NCBI GenBank assembly: GCA_022316685.1
Contig: JAKJHU010000534.1
Span: forward strand, 1 to 64,000
Length of the DNA stretch: 64,000 nucleotides
Origin: Progne subis subis
Lineage: Eukaryota; Chordata; Aves; Passeriformes; Hirundinidae
Direction: 5' to 3'
How positions within the stretch are numbered: the stretch's first letter is position 1; every line of letters begins with the position of its first letter. The notes under the pieces were generated by a model. The model did not search any database, was not told the DNA's origin, and saw only the letters and a program-made list of their open reading frames with translations. This document shows positions 33,729-45,110 of the stretch, one piece after another. The position numbers and the translations under genes are program-made.

Positions 33729-34172
33729 TTATTTCTTTTTAAAGGTTAATTTCAAGTCTTTCGGGTGTGGTGTTACTGTCCACTCGGTTTCATCCGGTGA
33801 GGGTGCTGAACTCGGGTTCTCTCCAGGAGGGGGGACTGGCCCTTTAACTCTGGTGATGTGGGTCCATCCTTTTTCCTTAGTGCGTACTGCTGTGTGAGTT
33901 GTTAACAGTACTTGGTAGGGACCTTCAAACTTCGGGGTCAGCGGGGTATTAGTCCACGTTTTGATCAATACCCAGTCTCCAGGATTGATATTATGCACAT
34001 TTGCATCCAAAGGGGAAGTTTGAGGAAGATAGCCTTTCTTTCTGAGATTTTCTAAGGTTTGTCCAATGGTTTTTAGATATTTTCTAGTGATTTCCTCTCC
34101 TTCCAGGTAGTCTTTAGAACTATAAGGAGATAACAAAAAGGGAAGCCCAAATAACATTTCATATGGTGACAC
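33729..34172 (-). pseudogene. pol: ERV2 pol piece: integrase C-terminus
   Basis: A 147-codon frame holding the end of the integrase core and the C-terminal domain with the Phe-Glu-Gly-Pro-Tyr motif. It is separated from the rest of integrase by an extra C in the CCCC run near 34217. It matches the end of the ERV1 frame at 18161-19900, with for example Lys in place of Glu after Val-Arg-Thr. Confidence 0.88.
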
Positions 34173-36108
34173 TCCTAGATCTGCTCGTGGCTGTGTTCTG
34201 ATTCGTAGTAATGCTAGGGGGTAAGCATTTAAGCCAATTTAGTTGAGTTTCTGCTATTAGTTTAGTCAGTACATTTTTAATGGTTTTGTTCATCCTTTCT
34301 ACTCTGCCTGAGCTTTGGGGATGCCATGGGGTGTGTAACCTCCATTTTATCCCTAAGGCTTGTGTTACCTGTTGTAGAATTTGTGCTGTGAAATGTGGCC
34401 CTCTGTCTGAATCAATATTATTTATCAGCCCATACCGAGGGAGGATATCTTCTAATATGATTTTTGTTACTACTTCTGCTGTTTCTCTTTTTGTAGGAAA
34501 TGCCTCTACCCAATGGGTAAGGTGATCTATGATCACCAACAAGTGTTTGTACCCTTGAACAGGGGGCATCTCAGTAAAATCAATTTGCACATTCTGGAAG
34601 GGCCTTAAGGCTAACTCCCTCCCTCCGGGCTCAGTTTTTCTCATAACTTTTTGATTTATTTTCTGACATATTATACATCCCTGAGTAACTGCTTTTGCTA
34701 ATTCGTGTACTCCAATACATAGGTTTTCCCTTAGAAAATGGTCACATAATCCCTGGGTTCCCCAGTGGGTTAAATTATGTATTTCTGTAAGTACTTTTCT
34801 GGCTAGGGCTTTATTTAAAAATTTCCGTCCGTCAGCTGTTAACCACACTCCGTGTTCCCCCTGGTGTAATCCTAATTCTTTTATTGCTTTCTGCTCTTTT
34901 TTACTGAATACCTGCTCTATCCTTTCTTCTTCTTTTTTTGGCATTTTCTCTAATTTGAGGATTTTTACTGGTTCTCCTGGTTCTAAAGCTGCTTCTCTGG
35001 CTGTTTTATCAGCTAACTGGTTTCCCCTTATCTCGGGCATATCTCCCTTTTGATGTCCTTTTATGTGAACTACTGCAATTTCTGCTGGTTTTTGTAAAGA
35101 TTTTAACACTGATTTTATTAATTCTGTGTGTATTAAGTTTTTCCCTTTTGAATTTAAATATCCCCGTCCTTCCCAAATTTTCCCAAATGTGTGCACGATA
35201 CCAAAGGCATATCTAGAGTCTGTGTAAATGGTCCCTCGGTCATCTTTAAGTAAGTCTAGCCCTCTCTTTAGTGCATATATTTCACAGCACTGTGCTGACC
35301 AATTACTTGGTAACTTTCCCTTTTCTAAAACTTTCATTTTCTCTCCCTCAATCACAGAGTATCCTGATATTCTTTGCCCTTCCACCACTCGGGATGACCC
35401 ATCTGTGAACAACACTCTCCCATATGGAAGGGGTGTATCCTCTAAATCTTCCCTTACTTTTGTCTGCATATCAATGAGTTCTAGGCAATGGTGTTCTATT
35501 TCTTCAGTGGGCTCACCAGAGAGAAATTGAGCTGGATTTAAGCTTTTGGATGTTGTTAGTTCTAGGTTATTTGAATTTATCAGTATAATTTCATATTTTA
35601 GGATTCTAGAATCTGTGAGCCACTTTTGAGCTCTTTGACTTAAAATTGTTTTCAAATCATGTGGAGTATGTATCTTTATCTTTCCCTGTAATGTTAACTT
35701 TTGAGCTTCTTCTATTAGAATAGCTGCAGCTGCAACTGCTTGGAGACAAGCCGGCCATCCCCTAGCAACTGGATCTAACAGTTTTGATAAAAATGCTACA
35801 GGTTTTCGGTATCCTCCCCATTCTTGGGTTAAAACTCCGTATGCTATCCCTTCTTCAGTGTTTACAAATAAATCAAACTCCTTTTTAAGATCTGGTAAGC
35901 TTAAAACTGGTGCTGAGGATAATTTCTCTTTTAGATCTTGCAGCTGCCTCTCGTCACTCTCTGTCCAATTCATTGGTTCCTGGTCTATTAATTTATCATA
36001 AAGAAATTTGACCCCTTGAGTGTACTTATCTATCCAGTGCTTGCAGTATCCAAACAGGCCTAGAAGTTTCCTTATGTCTCTCTTAGTTTTTGGAGGTGAT
36101 ATAGACAC
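34159..36108 (-). pseudogene. pol: ERV2 pol piece: reverse transcriptase C-terminus, RNase H and most of integrase
   Basis: A 649-codon open frame, the longest in this provirus. It covers the thumb and connection domains, RNase H with FTDGS and YTDS motifs and the HIKGH segment, and integrase through the zinc-binding domain and the complete Asp-Asp-35-Glu core. It then runs into about 15 unrelated residues after the frameshift near 34217. Unlike ERV1, the junction between connection domain and RNase H is intact here. The apparent start is a GTG inside reverse transcriptase and has no biological meaning. Confidence 0.9.
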
Positions 36109-36358
36109 TATTCCTGAAATTCTTGCAGGGCTTAACCTTTTACTCCCCTTTCCGATTATGTGTCCTAAATAAGTGACTTCAGTTTCTACAAACTGTAGTT
36201 TACTCTGAGATACCTTTAACCCCTTTTCTCCAAGAAAGTTAGAAGTTGTATACTTACATCTTTAACTTCTTTTTCTGTCTCCCCTGATATTAATAAATCA
36301 TCCACGTATTGCAAAATTTGAACTCCTTCTTTGGGACTAAACTGTTCTAATAATGTTT
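36109..36358 (-). pseudogene. pol: ERV2 pol piece: reverse transcriptase palm with YVDD, frame-broken
   Basis: The YVDD codons lie near 36297-36308 on the minus strand. A one-base deletion near 36239 (CTTCTAACTTTC where ERV1 has CTTCTAAACTTTC, minus strand) separates them from the downstream frame. No long open frame covers this segment. Confidence 0.8.
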
Positions 36359-37105
36359 CTAGGGCCTGTCCGAAGATATTTGGCGATTCCGTATATCCCC
36401 TGTGGTAACCGGGTCCACCTTAAGCTGTTGTTTTCTTCCCCTGTCTGGATGTTCCCATTCAAAGGCGAACCAATCCCTACACTCTTCTGCTAGGGGACAT
36501 GCCCAAAAAGCATCCTTTAAGTCTATCACTGTGAACCAGGTATGCTCTCTCGGAATTTTACTCAGCAAGGTATAGGGGTTAGGTACTACTGGGTGTCGAG
36601 CAATAGTTCTTTTATTTATTTCTCTCAAATCCTGGACTAATCTAAACTTTCCCTCATCTTTCTTTATGGCTAATATAGGGGTGTTATGAGGGGACATACA
36701 TGGTTCTAAGATATTTTCTTTTAAAAGATGCTCAATTACTGAAGCTAGCCCTTTCTTTCCTTCTGGTGACATTGGGTATTGCTTAACTCTGATGGCAGGG
36801 GTATCTTTTTGCATTTCTATCTTAATGGGAGGGATATCTAAACACCCATATTTTCCCTCTGTAGCCCACACTTCTGGATTTATTTCTTGTATATCCCCTT
36901 GGGTCAGTTTCATGATATGCACAACCATTTTTCCATCTTTTGGGATAACTCCTACCCCGAGCTGCACTTGTAGGTCTCTGCCTAGTAAATTGGTTTCTGT
37001 ATGTGGTAAATAAAGAAAATCAGCTACACAGTGCTTTGAGTTCCCTTTAATCTCTACTCCTTCAACTATTAATGCTCGAAAGGGCCTCCCTTCAGCCCCT
37101 AACAC
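36359..37105 (-). pseudogene. pol: ERV2 pol piece: end of protease and first part of reverse transcriptase
   Basis: A 248-codon frame, nearly identical to ERV1 up to the Arg-Lys-Gln-Gln-Leu segment. It then diverges because of an extra T near 36421, with a second extra base near 36400, so the Leu-Pro-Gln-Gly motif is lost in this frame. The first catalytic Asp of reverse transcriptase is present. Confidence 0.88.
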
Positions 37106-37283
37106 TTCACAAGTTTTTGTCCCGATTGTTACCCCTGTTGGTAATTTCCTTAAACTCGATCTAGTCAGCTCCTGTGTCTACTAAGAATTCATATTCTTCA
37201 CTTTGGGGACCCACATCAAAGTTTACTAGAGGCTCATCTTGTTGTTCTATTGGGTCCCCTATTTTATAGAGCCTCTGACACCC
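37106..37283 (-). pseudogene. pro: ERV2 protease start, frameshifted at the active site
   Basis: The protease N-terminus follows the conserved gag amber codon. An extra T directly after the Asp-Thr-Gly-Ala-Asp codons (plus strand CTAGTCAGCTC near 37165) creates a TAG and shifts the frame. The G run near 37136 that is short in ERV1 has its full length here, so the two copies are broken at different places. Confidence 0.85.
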
Positions 37284-39221
37284 CTAATCCTCCCCTTTCA
37301 GCACCCTCTCCAGGGCATCTTGCTCCCTTGCAATAGCCTCATCAAGTGATAATTTCTTACAATCCCTTTTTAAATGCCCTATTTCACCACAGTAATAACA
37401 AGTTCTATTCTCTCCTGGGTTACTTCTTTTTAAATTTACCCACGGTGGTACTATGGGTGACTTTGGTTCTTTAAATGAGGGTCTTGGTCCTCCCTCACTA
37501 GATTTCCAGGGGGAGTTTTTCTGGTTTTCTGCTACTCCAGTACTTTCTCTTGCTACAGCTACCATAATGCGAGCCTTGGCTTTAGCTTTTTCTTCTTCTC
37601 TCCTCAGGTAAACTCTTAAGGCTTCTTTTAATAATTCATTAATACTTTTCTCCTGCCAATCTTCAATTTTTTCTAATTTTCTCCGTATATCTGGCCATGA
37701 CTTTGTTACAAACTGCACTTTTAGAATTACTTGTCCCTCAGGACTATCAGGGTCTATGCTTGAATATAATTGAAAATTTCTTTTTAATCGATTTAGCCAA
37801 GTGGCAGGAGTCTCATCTTTTTCTTGGGACCCATCAAAAGCTAATTTAGTATTATTTCCTCTGGGGACAGATTCTCTTATACCTCTTACTATCAAGGACC
37901 TATAGTCTCTCATATTTTGTCTTTCCTCTTCTCGATTTGGGTCCCACCCTGGGTCAGTTATTCGGTAATTTATGATCTCCAGGTGGCCCCAACCTATTTT
38001 CCCTTTCCCAGATTCTGATACTTGCTGTTCTAATCATTCGTATTTCCTCAGGGGAGAACAAGATGTTTAATATAGAATTTAACTCTCCCCATGTATAAAC
38101 ATTGGGTCCAAGGAATTGGTCTACCTGTGTGGCAATACCTATGGGATCTTCAACTAAATTTCCTAGCTCTTTTTTAAATCCTCTTACTTCAGAGGCTGTT
38201 AATGGGGCATTTACAAATCCTACTCCTCCAATTACTCCTCCCATAGGCACTTCCCTGAGGGGAAAAAGTTTTTCTGGCTTTAAGGCTTTTGACCTTGTGT
38301 TACAATAGGGTCCTTCACTTACATTATTAACTGATAACACTGGCTGAGTTACAAATTCCTGGGGAATTCCTAGGAGAACGGGATGACTCACAGGAGTCTG
38401 TAGGGGTTTTGGTTAACTCCCAATTAGGAGGTGGCAGGGGAATTACTGTAGGTGAGGGGGAGGTAGTAAAATCTGTAGGGGGAGAAACAGAGGATGGTAC
38501 TGTCGGGAGAAAGGGGGGCTAGGGAAGAGGTTGTGTTTTGGGAAACTGCAGGGGTTATAACTGGGGCTAAAGAACTTTGACTATTGGAAGGAGGTGGCAA
38601 AGGGGCTGTTGGGAGAGAAGGGGGAGAAGGTACTAAGGACTGGGGAGGAGAGGTGTTAAGGGGGGGTGATGATGGAACCACTAGGGGAAGAGGAGGAGAG
38701 GGTTCTGAAGGAGTTTGACTCGGGGAAGTTAGTAGGGGAACTGGGACAGGATTTTGAGGGACTTGGGGCACCTCTGGGTAAATTGGAGGGGGTAAATGGT
38801 CTAAAGGGTCCCATCTTTGATTAGTTTCTGTTCTTTCCTCTTTCTGTTCTTTTCTTTCACACTTTTCTTTTTCTTTTAATTTGCAGACTTTTATATTCTC
38901 TTTACTCATGGCTCTCTTTTGCCAACAAGCAGCATAAGCTAACTGGTTTACGTCTGGATCTTCCTGAGTTCTTAGGTAGTGGTTTAACTGATAGCACATC
39001 CACTCATCATGTGTTCCAAACCATGGCCACTCTCCTGGTAATTTTAATTTTGGCCAGACTTCTGTGCAATAAAACACCATTTTAACCTGATCTAGTCCTT
39101 TTGTGGCCTCTAAAGAATCCCATTTAGTTAAAAGTTGTTCTAAGGGACTACCGGGTGGAATACTCTTTACTTTGTTATTCTCTTTTTGGGATTTCTTTTT
39201 CTTACTAGTACATTGTCCCAT
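37284..39221 (-). pseudogene. gag: ERV2 gag (three frameshifts)
   Basis: Gag starts at ATG 39221 with Met-Gly-Gln (myristoylation signal) and a lysine-rich stretch, and unlike ERV1 it is open through matrix and the proline-rich linker. Single extra bases near 38503, 38370 and 37963 then split it into pieces of 265, 145 and 209 codons: matrix plus linker (38424-39221), N-terminal capsid (37954-38391), and C-terminal capsid plus one CCHC knuckle (37284-37913). The PPIY motif is present. The terminal TAG and its downstream context are the same as in ERV1, supporting amber readthrough as the family's gag-pol strategy. Confidence 0.9.
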
Positions 39222-40767
39222 TTTCTTTAAACTGAAAAAAAAAATTTCAAAGGTGCCCTTTACTGACTAGCAACACAGGTTTTTTTTTTTTTTTTTTGGT
39301 TTTTTTTTTTTGTTTTTTTTTTTTTTTTTTAAGCAAAAAAAAAAAAAAAAAAATTCTTCAGCTTTTCTCCCTTTACTTCAAATCTCCTGACTTAATTCTT
39401 GAACACTTCAACATAAAACTCCTAAACTTTATGCTTTTCTACTCTTTCCTACACTTTTGCTTTCATTAGGGAACAAATTCTCCCTCTTTCTACTCACTTT
39501 CTCTAACCTTCTTCACTTCCTTGGGCGCTCACACTTTACTTACACCAGGGGCTCAGACTCTCTTCTGACCCCTTTGAGGTGAGTCCTAATGACCTCACCC
39601 CCTATGTACCCCCGCGCCTTGCCTCACCCCTGAGACTCTGGACACGCTTTGCGGCGCACGACAGGGTCCCTAGTACTAGCGTCCCCTTCCGGGCCTCAGG
39701 GCCTTCCCACGCCTTAGCCCCCGCCGGGCCGGACACCTTCAGTCCGAACCCCGGACTAGACTGCCCTGCTACTAGTACAGTCCCCCTCTTCACTTTTTGA
39801 AACGGAGGTAAGAGGTCAAGACTCCGCACGGGTTACCTGGGGGGGTATCCCTTCCTTGTTTCCAAGGATCAACCCCAGCAGGGCCCGACCCCTTTGCCTT
39901 CCACCAGGACTGGCTTGACTACTTCTCCCCAACGAAGCAGCCTCGGCAAGAGGGATGAGTGTGTGTGTGCAGGATGCCCGCCTTGCCTCTACATTGACTC
40001 CCCACCCCGGTGTCCTCGGGCTATGGGTTTACGGCCTCCTCCCTGAGACCGCGGCAGCACACCCTCTCCGGTGCGTCTGGCTCAGTCCTGGGAAGCAGGG
40101 ACTCTCATGAGCTCTCGGCACCCGCAGTGTTTGGGGACACCCTGTCAACCCTGGTACGGTTTTCCCGCCCCTCCAGGGACTCTAAACCCTCCTAGGCTAC
40201 TCTAGCCTTTAAGGGGGGGGACCTGCCCCCAATGCGTGCCACTCACACTTTGTTTTCCCCTGCACGCCCAGGGGGGGTCTTTCTGCCCCTAATGCGTGCC
40301 ACTCACACTCTGTTTTCCCCTGCACGCCCAGGGGGGGGTCTTTCTGCCCCTAATGCGTGCCACTCACACTTTGTTTTCCCCTGCACGCCCAGGGGGGGGG
40401 TCTTTCTGCCCCTAATGCGTGCCACTCACACTCTGTTTTCCCCTGCACGCCCAGGGGGGGGGTCTTTCTGCCCCTAAGGAGACGCCTCACTCATGATTCT
40501 CTCGCTTCCCCCTTTTCCTGGCCGGCCCCCTCGCGGGGGTCCGAAACCGCAGTACCGAGGGGTCCACACTCAGTTCCGGGGGTCCGAGCTGCCGGCCCCC
40601 GACTCTTTCACACTCGCACTCGCACAGTCTCCTTTACCCGCCGCCGGAATGCTCACCCTCCGGCGCTCCTCCTCGTTGCCGGTCCCAGGCTGCTCCCGCT
40701 TGTCCAGCTGTCCCGGAGGTCCGAAGGGCGAGCGGCCGTCCCGTCCTCGGTCCCTCTTCAGGCGTGG
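39222..40767 (-). other. ERV2 leader (about 1.5 kb)
   Basis: It is longer than the ERV1 leader because of two extra 60-bp repeat copies and expanded homopolymers: T/A runs of up to about 20 at 39278-39352. No gene is visible. Confidence 0.7.
40231..40477 (-). repeat. 60-bp tandem repeat in ERV2 leader, 4 copies
   Basis: Four copies with plus-strand starts AATGCGTGCCACTCAC at 40231, 40291, 40352 and 40412. They alternate between ACTTTG and ACTCTG, so in virus orientation the order is A-B-A-B, a duplication of the A-B dimer seen in ERV1. Confidence 0.9.
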
Positions 40768-40789
40768 CCAAATCCCGGACGAGCCCCCA
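40768..40789 (-). other. ERV2 primer-binding site (tRNA-Pro)
   Basis: The minus strand reads TGGGGGCTCGTCCGGGAT followed by TTGG, an exact complement of the 3' end of tRNA-Pro, 5 nt from the LTR. This is the primer class used by murine-leukaemia-type viruses. Confidence 0.92.
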
Positions 40790-40794
40790 AAAAT

Positions 40795-41408
40795 TGTTCT
40801 GGAAAAAAAATATAAGAGAGTCAGAGACTTGCTGGTTTTGTATGTTTCTTTATTATCAAGCTTGGCCTTGGGGGAGAGCTTGCTTGCTCCCTTGGCAACG
40901 TGGAGGAGGAGGTACACACAGCTTCGCTTCACAGCAAAGCTGGGGACTCCCACCCCCCCTCACGGGCTTTTTCCCTTGCCGGGGAGTCCGTTTCGCGTCA
41001 GCTGATCAGGGGTCGTCCAGCGATGGGGGACTCCTTCTCAGGTCACAGCGACTAAATGAAGCTGCTTCGGCGGACCCCCGTACTTCTTGCACTAGTCTAA
41101 AATGTGACTACAGTCCTGGATTTTACTTTGGTTCCCTGCTTTTCAGAGTCTCTTGTTCTTGGGTTGTTCCCAGAATTCCAGCGTTCTTTTTATTTGCATA
41201 TTCAGACACTATCCGGCAAATGGGAGCAGAGATACAGGTAATAAGGTGAATTCTTAATTAACAAACAAGTAAATAAGGTAATAAATCAGTATTAAAACAG
41301 GAATAAGGCAAATTCTTTATACAGAAATAGCATTAACAATCTTAATGGAATTACTTAACAATTAAGTAACTAAAACATAGATTTCTTGAATAGAATTTAT
41401 TTATAACA
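40795..41408 (-). repeat. ERV2 5' LTR
   Basis: 614 bp, TG...CA ends. See the 3' LTR for the differences between the two. Its right end abuts unit sequence starting TTCGGGGTCC without a target duplication. Confidence 0.95.
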
Positions 41409-42202
41409 TTCGGGGTCCGCCAAAAATCGGAGAGGGGAGAAAACATGGCAGAGGAAATTTTGGGGGGGGGGGGGCGGCGAAGGGTAATTGAAGGGATCCA
41501 GGTAAGAATTCCGGGGTTTGCGGGGGACGAGGAGGACCGGAAACGCCCCTCAGCCACGCAGAAACCCATAGAGATAAGGGGTGGCGGACCAGAAACGCCC
41601 CCGCCCTCTCGGAATCATCGAGATAGCAAAGAGGGGCACCGGAATGCCGCTCCGCCACGCAGAAAAACCATAGAGATACGGAGTGGCGGACCGGAAACGC
41701 CCCCCGCCCTCTCGGAATCATCGAGATAGCGAAGAGGGGCACCGGAATGCCGCTCCGCCACGCAGAAAAACCACTAGAGATATGGAGGGGCGGACCGGAA
41801 ACGCCCCCCGCCCGATCGGAATAATACACTTATTCCCTCGGAGGACCGGGACTCCCCTTCGCCACGCAGAAATCATAGCGATGGCGGCTGGAGGACCGGA
41901 GCTGTGCAGCTGCAGGTGCTTCCTGTCATGATTTCCCAACTGAGAACTGAGCCCCCCTGCTCCCGCACGTCTAGGGGCTATGGCATCCTCGCCGACCTCG
42001 TGGGAAGGTGCCAGCGCAGGGAGCCCTGAGGGGCGAGCCCCAATAAAGGCGCTGGGAGCCCCCAGAAATCCGAATTTGGGGAGGGGGACACGGGATGGGA
42101 CAAAAGTCAAGTTGGTTTGTTGGTAGTTTTTTGAGGGGTTTATTGGGGGGGGGGGGGGGGGGGGGGGGAGGTGAGTCCTGACGCCCTCAGCTCCCCTCTT
42201 TT
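41409..42202 (+). repeat. Macrosatellite unit 8, right arm (divergent)
   Basis: The unit resumes about 110 bp further on than expected. Odd variants cluster here: TTCGGGGTCC (otherwise seen only in units 12-13), GGGCGGCGAAGGGTAATTG in place of GGGATGGGACGGGACGCGGCC, CCACTAGAG in the minisatellite, ACTGAGAACTGAGC (a 7-bp duplication) and a pure G run near 42146. No gene is visible. Confidence 0.9.
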
Positions 42203-45110
42203 TTGGCCACGATGACAACAGCAGACAGAATCAGACCTGAAAGGGAAAGGGGAGAGGTTTGGACCTACAAGAAGTCCCCCAGAAGTCCTAAACATCCCCC
42301 AGATTTCCCCCCTGGAAGTCCAAAACCCCCTCAGAACTTCCCAGGACCGCTCTGTGTCCACAGCACTGTCCCGAAGCTCAACCTGGCCTCGGGGACAGGG
42401 AGAGAAGGGAGGCAAAAAAGAACGTGCCCAAAAATACCCGCCCAAAAACCTCTAAAAGAAATGCCCCAAAAGACCCCCAAGCGCAACTACCGCAACCCTG
42501 CCACTCGCCAAATTCGAACCAAAAAAGCCTTCGTGCTAGGCTATATTTTAAATTTTAGTATTTATTATGTTTATATTTATCATTATCGTTTCTGTTTTAT
42601 AGCTGTACCTATGTATATTATAGATACCATAATTCACATAGCATGTCGTGATAGAGATTGTATTTATTTATATTGCTGATATTATTTTTCATATTTTACA
42701 TTTCACTTTTTATTAATTATACTTTCCTATTTTTCTATTGATTTTTAAAATTTTCTCTTTGTTTATATGTTAAACGACGTTTTAAACTATACAAATTCAT
42801 TAACCTGACGCATCAGAACTACAATCAATTCGAATTAAATGAGCCTGCTTTTCTAAAGGGTAAAGATTTCATTCTCATTAAAATAATATTGGCAGATGTT
42901 CTCTTTCTGTGGTTTTTTTCGGGGGGGGGGGGAGTGTTTTTTGTGTGGAGGGTTTTTTTGGTTGGGTTTTTTTTGGTGGTTTGTGGGTTTTTTGTTTTGG
43001 GGGTTTTTTTGGTTGTTTGCTTTGTTTTGGATTTCTTTCTGACTAAACAATGAGGTTTGGAGACTTCCAGAATAAAAAATCTACTTTCTTTTATTGCTGC
43101 CTCTGAAATACACCCCGACATCAAGTGACTGCTGCTAACACTGTTCATGGATAGAATGAGACCTCTTAGGGTATAAAAGGAAAAGATGGCACCTGGCGTT
43201 TACAGCTTTCTCCCTTCGGGTTCTTCAATGGAATAGAAAATACAGAGGTTTTGCTCTCACTCCCGATTCTATCCAGGCCTTCGGTGGGTGGCCACGGATG
43301 TAATTTTTCACCTTCTTTGTTGCCAGCAGCCAACCTGCCACAAACTTGGGGTAAAAAAGGGTAAGGAAAAGGAAAAAGAAAAAAAGAAAACACGAATTAA
43401 AATAAAATAAAATAAAACATTTTAAAATACAATAAGAGTTATTAAAAAGAAAAAAAAGTATATATAAATATATATAAAATAAAATAAAAAGGAAAATAAA
43501 AATTAAACAATATTTAAAAAATTAAAAGAAACTTTAAAATAATAAAAACAAAAGTAAAAATAAAAACAAATAAAATAAAATTATAAAGCTTGAAGAAATA
43601 AAAGAGAAAACCTTTTTAAAATACAAACAAAAAAATTACATGAATAAATAAAACTCGATAAAATAAAAGAGAATTAAAACAATTGCTAAAGTCAAAAAGT
43701 AAAATAAATAATGATATAAAAATAAATGCAGCTGGGAGGAAAACTTCCAAAAAAACCACCTCAGAACAGTCCAATGTCCAGCAAATCCCCCGAACCTCCC
43801 CTGGAAACCTCCCCCCGCCTGAAACCCCAAATTCCCATTCTTAGTCCCCCATATCTCGCCTTGAGAATCCCCCAAACCCTCCTCATATGCCCAAAAATTT
43901 CCACTCAAGCCCCAAATTCCCCTCTTGAAGCTCCAAATTCCCCCCCTAAACTCCCCCTCGATTCCCCAAAATGCCCTCGGGAACCCCCAAGTCCTCCCCG
44001 GGACCCTCCCAATTCCCTCCTGAACCCCCACATTTCCACCCCCAAACCCTCACAATTTTTCCTCTTAACCCCCGAGCCCCCGAGCCCCCAGATTTCTCCT
44101 GCAAATTCACCTCTGGGTCTCTTCCTCCTCCGGCAGCGGCCGGGGCCCCCGCCGGCACTGCAGGCAGCGCGGCCAAACCCAGAATCCAGGCCCCCCAGCG
44201 CCCCCCAAACCTCAGAATCCAAGTCCCACTCAGGACTGCCCTCATGAGCCACGAGCCTCCTCGGGAGACACCGAAATCAGGGAAGGGAGTGGGGGACCCC
44301 GGGGGGAATTCGGGATCCGCCAAAAATCGGAGAGGGGAGAAAACATGGCAGAGGAAATTTTGGGGCGGGGGGGGGGGGGATGGGACGGGACGCGGCCAAG
44401 GGGAATTGAAGGGATCCAGGTAAGAATTCCGGGGTTTGCGGGGGACGAGGAGGACCGGAAACGCCCCTCAGCCACGCAGAAACCCATAGAGATAAGGGGT
44501 GGCGGACCAGAAACGCCCCCGCCCTCTCGGAATCATCGAGATAGCAAAGAGGGGCACCGGAATGCCGCTCCGCCACGCAGAAAAACCATAGAGATACGGA
44601 GTGGCGGACCGGAAACGCCCCCCGCCCTCTCGGAATCATCGAGATAGCGAAGAGGGGCACCGGAATGCCGCTCCGCCACGCAGAAAAACCACAGAGATAT
44701 GGAGGGGCGGACCGGAAACGCCCCCCGCCCGATCGGAATAATACACTTATTCCCTCGGAGGACCGGGACTCCCCTTCGCCACGCGGAAATCATAGCGATG
44801 GCGGCTGGAGGACCGGAGCTGTGCAGCTGCAGGTGCTTCCTGTCATGATTTCCCAACTGAGCCCCCCTGCTCCCGCACGTCTAGGGGCTATGGCATCCTC
44901 GCCGACCTCGTGGGAAGGTGCCAGCGCAGGGAGCCCTGAGGGGCGAGCCCCAATAAAGGCGCTGGGAGCCCCCAGAAATCCGAATTTGGGGAGGGGGACA
45001 CGGGATGGGACAAAAGTCAAGTTGCGTTTGTTGGTAGTTTTTTGAGGGGTTTATTGGGGGGGCGGGGGGGGGGGGGAGGTGAGTCCTGACGCCCTCAGCT
45101 CCCCTCTTTT
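42203..45110 (+). repeat. Macrosatellite unit 9
   Basis: A full unit of 2908 bp. CATATTTTAC type in the AT-rich block. Near 45023 it reads CAAGTTGCGTTTG, combining the two alternatives GGTTTG and CGTTTG found elsewhere. TATA box at 43172-43180. No gene is visible. Confidence 0.95.

Larger units (their letters stand above)
32149..41408 (-). mobile_element. ERV2: class I provirus, same family as ERV1, opposite orientation
   Basis: A 9260-bp provirus on the minus strand with the same layout as ERV1. Its LTRs (613 and 614 bp) differ from each other by about five substitutions and three one-base indels, so it is older than ERV1 or recombinant. No target duplication is visible: the left flank ends in CCCCCCAG, while the right flank starts TTCGGGGTCCGCC, a point about 110 bp further along an intact unit. 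Gag and pol have at least seven single-base frame breaks. The primer site is an exact tRNA-Pro match. Confidence 0.93.
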
